Source: Pseudomonadota bacterium (GTDB lineage: Bacteria > Pseudomonadota > Gammaproteobacteria > Burkholderiales > Ferrovaceae). From it: DNA of 9,117 bases. A program made the translations under genes and the position numbers. Location: the NCBI GenBank assembly GCA_021828575.1, contig JAJZEL010000142.1, positions 4,529 through 13,645 of the forward strand, in the 5' to 3' direction. The notes under the pieces are model-generated. The model was not told where the DNA came from. It ran no database searches and saw only the letters and a program-made list of their open reading frames with translations. Below are positions 6,057-9,117 of the stretch, in pieces; within the stretch, counting starts at the first letter, position 1, and each line of letters begins with the position of its first letter.

Positions 6057-7388
6057 TTACTTACCGATGCAAAAACGGGAAAAAATCTCCCCCAACAGGT
6101 CGTCAGACGAAAACTCGCCCGTAATACGGCTCAAGGCTTCCTGGGCAAGCCGCAAATCCTCAGCAAGAAACTCAATGTGGTCCTTGTGCTGTAACGCTGA
6201 TCCCATATGGCGTCCGGCATCCTGTAGCGCCTCGAGATGCCGCTGTCTGGCAACAAACAGGGGTTCTGCCTGTGGTTTCCAACCCACCCACTCCAGCAAA
6301 CCCTCCTTCAACTCCTGAAGCCCCTGCCCCGTTCTGGCCGAGACCAGCCGCTGCTCTGCTCTATCCCGGGCCTCGTCCAAGAGGTCCGCCTTGTTGAACA
6401 CCACATGGCGGGGAAGATTAGAAGGAAGGCGCTCCAGAAGCGCAAGATCTTCCCTGGTGAGTCCGTCACGAGCGTCGGCCACCACTAGGGCAAGGTCAGA
6501 CTTGCCAATAGTCTGCCAGGTGCGCTCAATTCCAGCCTGTTCCAATGCATCCGCTGTCTCACGAATGCCCGCCGTATCCACAACATGAAAGGGAACACCC
6601 TGAATGATCAGCCGAGTCCGTATGGTGTCGCGCGTTGTCCCCGGCACATCTGTCACCAAAGCCAGATCATCTTCTGCAAGCGCATTGAGAAGACTGGACT
6701 TGCCCACATTCGGAGCCCCCACCAGCACTACGTGACACCCACTACCCAGCAACAGGCCCTGCCGGGTAGAAGCAGAAAGGGTATCCAGAGTGATCAGTAA
6801 TGCCTTTAAGCGGCCCTCAAGCGGAAAATCTGAAAGAAAATCCAGGTCTTCATCAGAAAAGTCGATACTGCCTTCCACGTGAAGCCGCAGGTTTACCAGG
6901 TCGCCCACCAGAAGATTCACCCGCTCCGAAAAAGCCCCATTCAAAGACCGCAGGGCCCCCCTGGCAGCTGCGCTGCTTTCTGCGGCAATTAGATCTGCCA
7001 CAGCTTCTGCCTGAGCCAGATCCAGTTTTCCGTTGAGAAAAGCCCTGCGGGTAAATTCGCCAGGCTGGGCCAATCGTGCCCCCAGTTCCTGGCAGCGGGA
7101 AAGAAGAAGTTGAAGGACAGCCGGTCCACCATGGGCCTGAAGTTCCAGGACATCCTCTCCAGTGAAAGAGGCTGGGCCTGGAAAATAAAGCATGATGCCC
7201 TCATCCAGAGCGCTTCCATCCCTGTCCAGAAAACGCCGGAAAGCCGCTTCCCGGGGGGTGGGGGATGGCTGGTGACCTAGCAATCCCTGGAAAAAACGAT
7301 CCAACCGACTTCCGGAAAGGCGAAGAACACCTATGCCGGCATGGCCTTGGGCGGTTGCAATGGCAACAATGGGCTCAACGTTTTCCAT
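6057..7388 (-). CDS. mnmE: tRNA modification GTPase MnmE (TrmE)
   Basis: MnmE is a dimeric, potassium-activated GTPase. It binds a folate one-carbon donor and acts with MnmG on wobble U34 of tRNA. The 443 residues show the amino-terminal folate-binding domain (about 1–118; IVAIATAQGHAGIGVLRLSG, PGEFTRRAFLNGKLDLAQAE). A helical domain is interrupted by the G domain: P-loop GAPNVGKS (224–231), GTTRDT (250–255), DTAG (271–274) and NKAD (332–335). The carboxy terminus FCIGK carries the conserved cysteine. Length is close to E. coli's 454. The start chosen is ATG 7388, which gives MENVEPIVAIAT; a GTG immediately before it at 7391 is also possible. The start lies inside the end of yidC (14-base overlap), so the ribosome site (AGG at 7393–7391, very close) is poor and coupling to yidC translation is likely. 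The stop is followed directly by parS site 2. Confidence 0.97.
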   Translation of the reverse strand: MENVEPIVAIATAQGHAGIGVLRLSGSRLDRFFQGLLGHQPSPTPREAAFRRFLDRDGSALDEGIMLYFPGPASFTGEDVLELQAHGGPAVLQLLLSRCQELGARLAQPGEFTRRAFLNGKLDLAQAEAVADLIAAESSAAARGALRSLNGAFSERVNLLVGDLVNLRLHVEGSIDFSDEDLDFLSDFPLEGRLKALLITLDTLSASTRQGLLLGSGCHVVLVGAPNVGKSSLLNALAEDDLALVTDVPGTTRDTIRTRLIIQGVPFHVVDTAGIRETADALEQAGIERTWQTIGKSDLALVVADARDGLTREDLALLERLPSNLPRHVVFNKADLLDEARDRAEQRLVSARTGQGLQELKEGLLEWVGWKPQAEPLFVARQRHLEALQDAGRHMGSALQHKDHIEFLAEDLRLAQEALSRITGEFSSDDLLGEIFSRFCIGK

Positions 7389-9015
7389 CACCTATCATGC
7401 GAGTGATCTGCCATTGCTGGGCAATAGACAACAGGTTGTTCACTACCCAGTACAACACCAACCCAGAAGGGAAAAACAGGAACATGACACTGAAAGCAAG
7501 GGGCATGGCCATCATGACTTTTGCCTGAACCGGGTCAGCCGGTTTAGGACTCATCCGTTGCTGCAGAATCATGGATGCGGTCATTAGGACGGGCAGGATG
7601 TAATACGGATCTTGCGCCGACAGGTCATGAATCCACCCGAAAAAGGGAGCATGCCGCAACTCGACTGCGCCCAGAAGCACCCAATACAGGGAAATAAACA
7701 CGGGGATCTGCACGATCATGGGCAGGCACCCACCCAGAGGATTGACCTTTTCATTCTTGTACAACTCCATCATGGCCTGGTTATACCGAGCCTTGTCGTC
7801 GCCGTATTGCTCCTTGATTTTCGTCAGCTTGGGTTGCAACAGGCGCATCTTCGCCATGGATTTGTAACTGGCGGCAGAAAGCGGGAAAAAGATGGCCTTG
7901 ATCAATACAGTCAACAGAATGATGGCAACCCCCCAATTACCGACCCAGCCATGGATCCATGACAGCACAGAAAACAGGGGAACGGCGATGAGAGTGAGGC
8001 GACCATAATCGATGGTCAGGTCAAGACCTGGGGCCAATGATTTGAGTTTGGTTCCTTCCTGGGGACCCAGATAAAGGGGAACGGCCTGGGTGACTGACGC
8101 ACCTGGTGCAATGGCTTGCATGGGAAGGATCACACCTGCAGTGTAAAGGTCATTACCCACCTTTCGGGTAAAAAACTCCCGCTTCATTCCTTGCTGGGGT
8201 AACCAAGCCGCGACAAAATAATGCTGAAGCATGGCAATCCAGCCATTGTTTGCCGTTACAGGATAATCCTGCTTGCCTTTGTCGATGTCTTTAAAGGCCA
8301 CCTTCTGAAATTTGGTGTCGTTGGTATAAACCGCTGGCCCAGTGTAGGTGCTCACAAACCTTGGGTCTCCCGTAGGAACCTGGGAAGAGCGCAAAAACTG
8401 GTAATAGGCTTCTGGAGATATGGGGGTACTTCCCAGGTTGCGCACAGTGGTGTCCATGGTCACCAGATAGCTGTTTCTGCTGAAATGATAAGTTTTAACC
8501 ACTTCGGCCACTCCGGGGATCGTGGCACGCAAACTGATATCCAGGTTGTCCTGGCCGGGTGCCAAACTGGCCTGAGGCACATCGGGAACGAAAGGGCTCG
8601 TGTGGTTAGGCAAGCCCGTGCCCAGCAAACCGGACTGCACCACATAAATCAGGGCACCCTTGTCTTCAAGCAATTGAACCGGCTTGTCGTCGGCATCCAG
8701 CTGCTTCAGAAGCCGGAGGCTCCTGATGTCTCCACCGGCGGTGTCAATATCTGCCTCCACCAGATCCGTTTGTACTTTTACGCTGGTTCCGTGGCGCAAC
8801 TCTGCAGATTCGGGAGTCTGTGCGGCCGGTGCAGGAGGAACGGTACCCGAATCCTGGGATACGGGCTGTGGCAGAGAAGAGGTCTGTCCTGCCAGTGGAG
8901 CTGCCGTGGCCGACATAGCCGGTTGTGCAGGTGCATGATCTGACTGCCAGGTTTCCCACAGCATGAGGGATGAGGCAATAAAGACCATCAAGGGGACAAG
9001 ACGTTGCTTAGTCAT
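7375..9015 (-). CDS. yidC: Membrane protein insertase YidC (Oxa1 family)
   Basis: YidC inserts and folds inner-membrane proteins, alone or with SecYEG. Its substrates include ATP synthase F0 subunits. The 546 residues follow the Gram-negative plan. The first membrane helix lies at about 6–20 and a Pro/Ala/Ser/Gln-rich linker at 28–70. The large periplasmic beta-domain (about 72–335) includes TNDTKFQKVAFKDID and NNGWIAMLQHYFVAAWLP. The conserved insertase core follows, with helices near 340–356, 360–380, 431–451, 466–486 and 505–532. Core motifs include FFPLSAASYKSMAKMR, KVNPLGGCLPMIVQIPVF, FFGWIHDLSAQDPYYILP and FFPSGLVLYWVVNN. The groove's positive residue is Lys373 where E. coli has Arg366, as is usual in betaproteobacteria. 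ATG 9015 is nine bases after the yidD stop, and the end overlaps mnmE by 14 bases. No long basic tail is present: the protein ends IGDGKR. Confidence 0.98.
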   Translation of the reverse strand: MTKQRLVPLMVFIASSLMLWETWQSDHAPAQPAMSATAAPLAGQTSSLPQPVSQDSGTVPPAPAAQTPESAELRHGTSVKVQTDLVEADIDTAGGDIRSLRLLKQLDADDKPVQLLEDKGALIYVVQSGLLGTGLPNHTSPFVPDVPQASLAPGQDNLDISLRATIPGVAEVVKTYHFSRNSYLVTMDTTVRNLGSTPISPEAYYQFLRSSQVPTGDPRFVSTYTGPAVYTNDTKFQKVAFKDIDKGKQDYPVTANNGWIAMLQHYFVAAWLPQQGMKREFFTRKVGNDLYTAGVILPMQAIAPGASVTQAVPLYLGPQEGTKLKSLAPGLDLTIDYGRLTLIAVPLFSVLSWIHGWVGNWGVAIILLTVLIKAIFFPLSAASYKSMAKMRLLQPKLTKIKEQYGDDKARYNQAMMELYKNEKVNPLGGCLPMIVQIPVFISLYWVLLGAVELRHAPFFGWIHDLSAQDPYYILPVLMTASMILQQRMSPKPADPVQAKVMMAMPLAFSVMFLFFPSGLVLYWVVNNLLSIAQQWQITRMIGDGKR

Positions 9016-9024
9016 GGGGTTTTC

Positions 9025-9117
9025 TCAGGGAACGGGATCAAATCCCCCGGGGTGCCAGGGGTGACAACGACAAAGACGGGTAACTGCCAGAAGACCACCC
9101 CGAACAATGCCATATTT
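9025..9117 (-). CDS. yidD: YidD, membrane protein insertion efficiency factor (3' end only)
   Basis: The minus strand from the window edge reads 30 codons ending in TGA at 9027–9025: KYGIVRGGLLAVTRLCRCHP, then WHPGGFDPVP. This is the diagnostic carboxy end of YidD (family pattern hGxxkGxxLaxkRllRCHPxxxGGxDPVP). YidD is a small membrane-associated protein encoded between rnpA and yidC that helps insertion of some YidC substrates. The amino-terminal part, including the SPxxGxxCRFxPTCS motif, is outside the window. The stop lies nine bases before the yidC ATG, the usual tight arrangement. rnpA, rpmH and possibly dnaA would be expected further right, but this cannot be seen. Confidence 0.93.
   Translation of the reverse strand, partial: KYGIVRGGLLAVTRLCRCHPWHPGGFDPVP

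Noticed and set aside
8221..8943. A 240-codon open frame on the plus strand
   Set aside because: It lies antisense within yidC, whose motifs are unmistakable; the product is rich in Arg, His, Cys and Gln with no recognisable domain. It is a frame shadow.

Overview
The window is a single, almost gap-free block of genes, all transcribed from the minus strand (right to left). It looks like the origin-proximal 'yidC–mnmE–mnmG–rsmG–parA–parB–atp' neighbourhood of a proteobacterial chromosome. A betaproteobacterium, or a lineage close to it, fits best. The evidence is gene order, a YidC that carries Lys instead of the E. coli-type Arg in its hydrophilic groove, an E. coli-like AtpB amino end, and the parS sequence type. 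The species cannot be named from what is here.

In transcription order: the last 30 codons of yidD enter at the right edge (9117–9025). They are followed by yidC (membrane insertase, 9015–7375) and mnmE (tRNA-modification GTPase, 7388–6057), whose start overlaps the end of yidC. The only real intergenic stretch, 139 bases (5918–6056), comes next. It holds two palindromic parS-type centromere sites 44 bp apart and a plausible sigma-70 promoter reading into mnmG. Then come mnmG (MnmE's partner, 5917–3989), rsmG (16S rRNA methyltransferase, 3992–3366) and the chromosome-partitioning pair parA (3369–2587) and parB (2571–1720, TTG start). A divergent member of the 2-keto-4-pentenoate hydratase/FAH superfamily follows (1711–968). 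The ATP synthase operon begins with atpI (958–551, probable TTG start) and the first 179 codons of atpB, which run off the left edge.

The genes form three functional groups. MnmE and MnmG together modify the wobble uridine of certain tRNAs, and YidD/YidC serve membrane protein insertion, including F0 subunits of the ATP synthase that starts downstream. ParA, ParB and the two parS sites form a self-contained chromosome segregation system within about 4.3 kb. AtpI and AtpB begin the F0F1 operon. The hydratase is the one gene with no obvious relation to its neighbours. mnmG/rsmG and rsmG/parA overlap by ATGA, and most other gaps are 15 bases or less, so much of the block is probably co-transcribed.

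No RNA genes, insertion sequences, CRISPR arrays, phage genes or pseudogenes were seen. I do not see a wholly new system. The points most worth a second look are the twin parS arrangement in the mnmE–mnmG gap and the divergent hydratase between parB and atpI.
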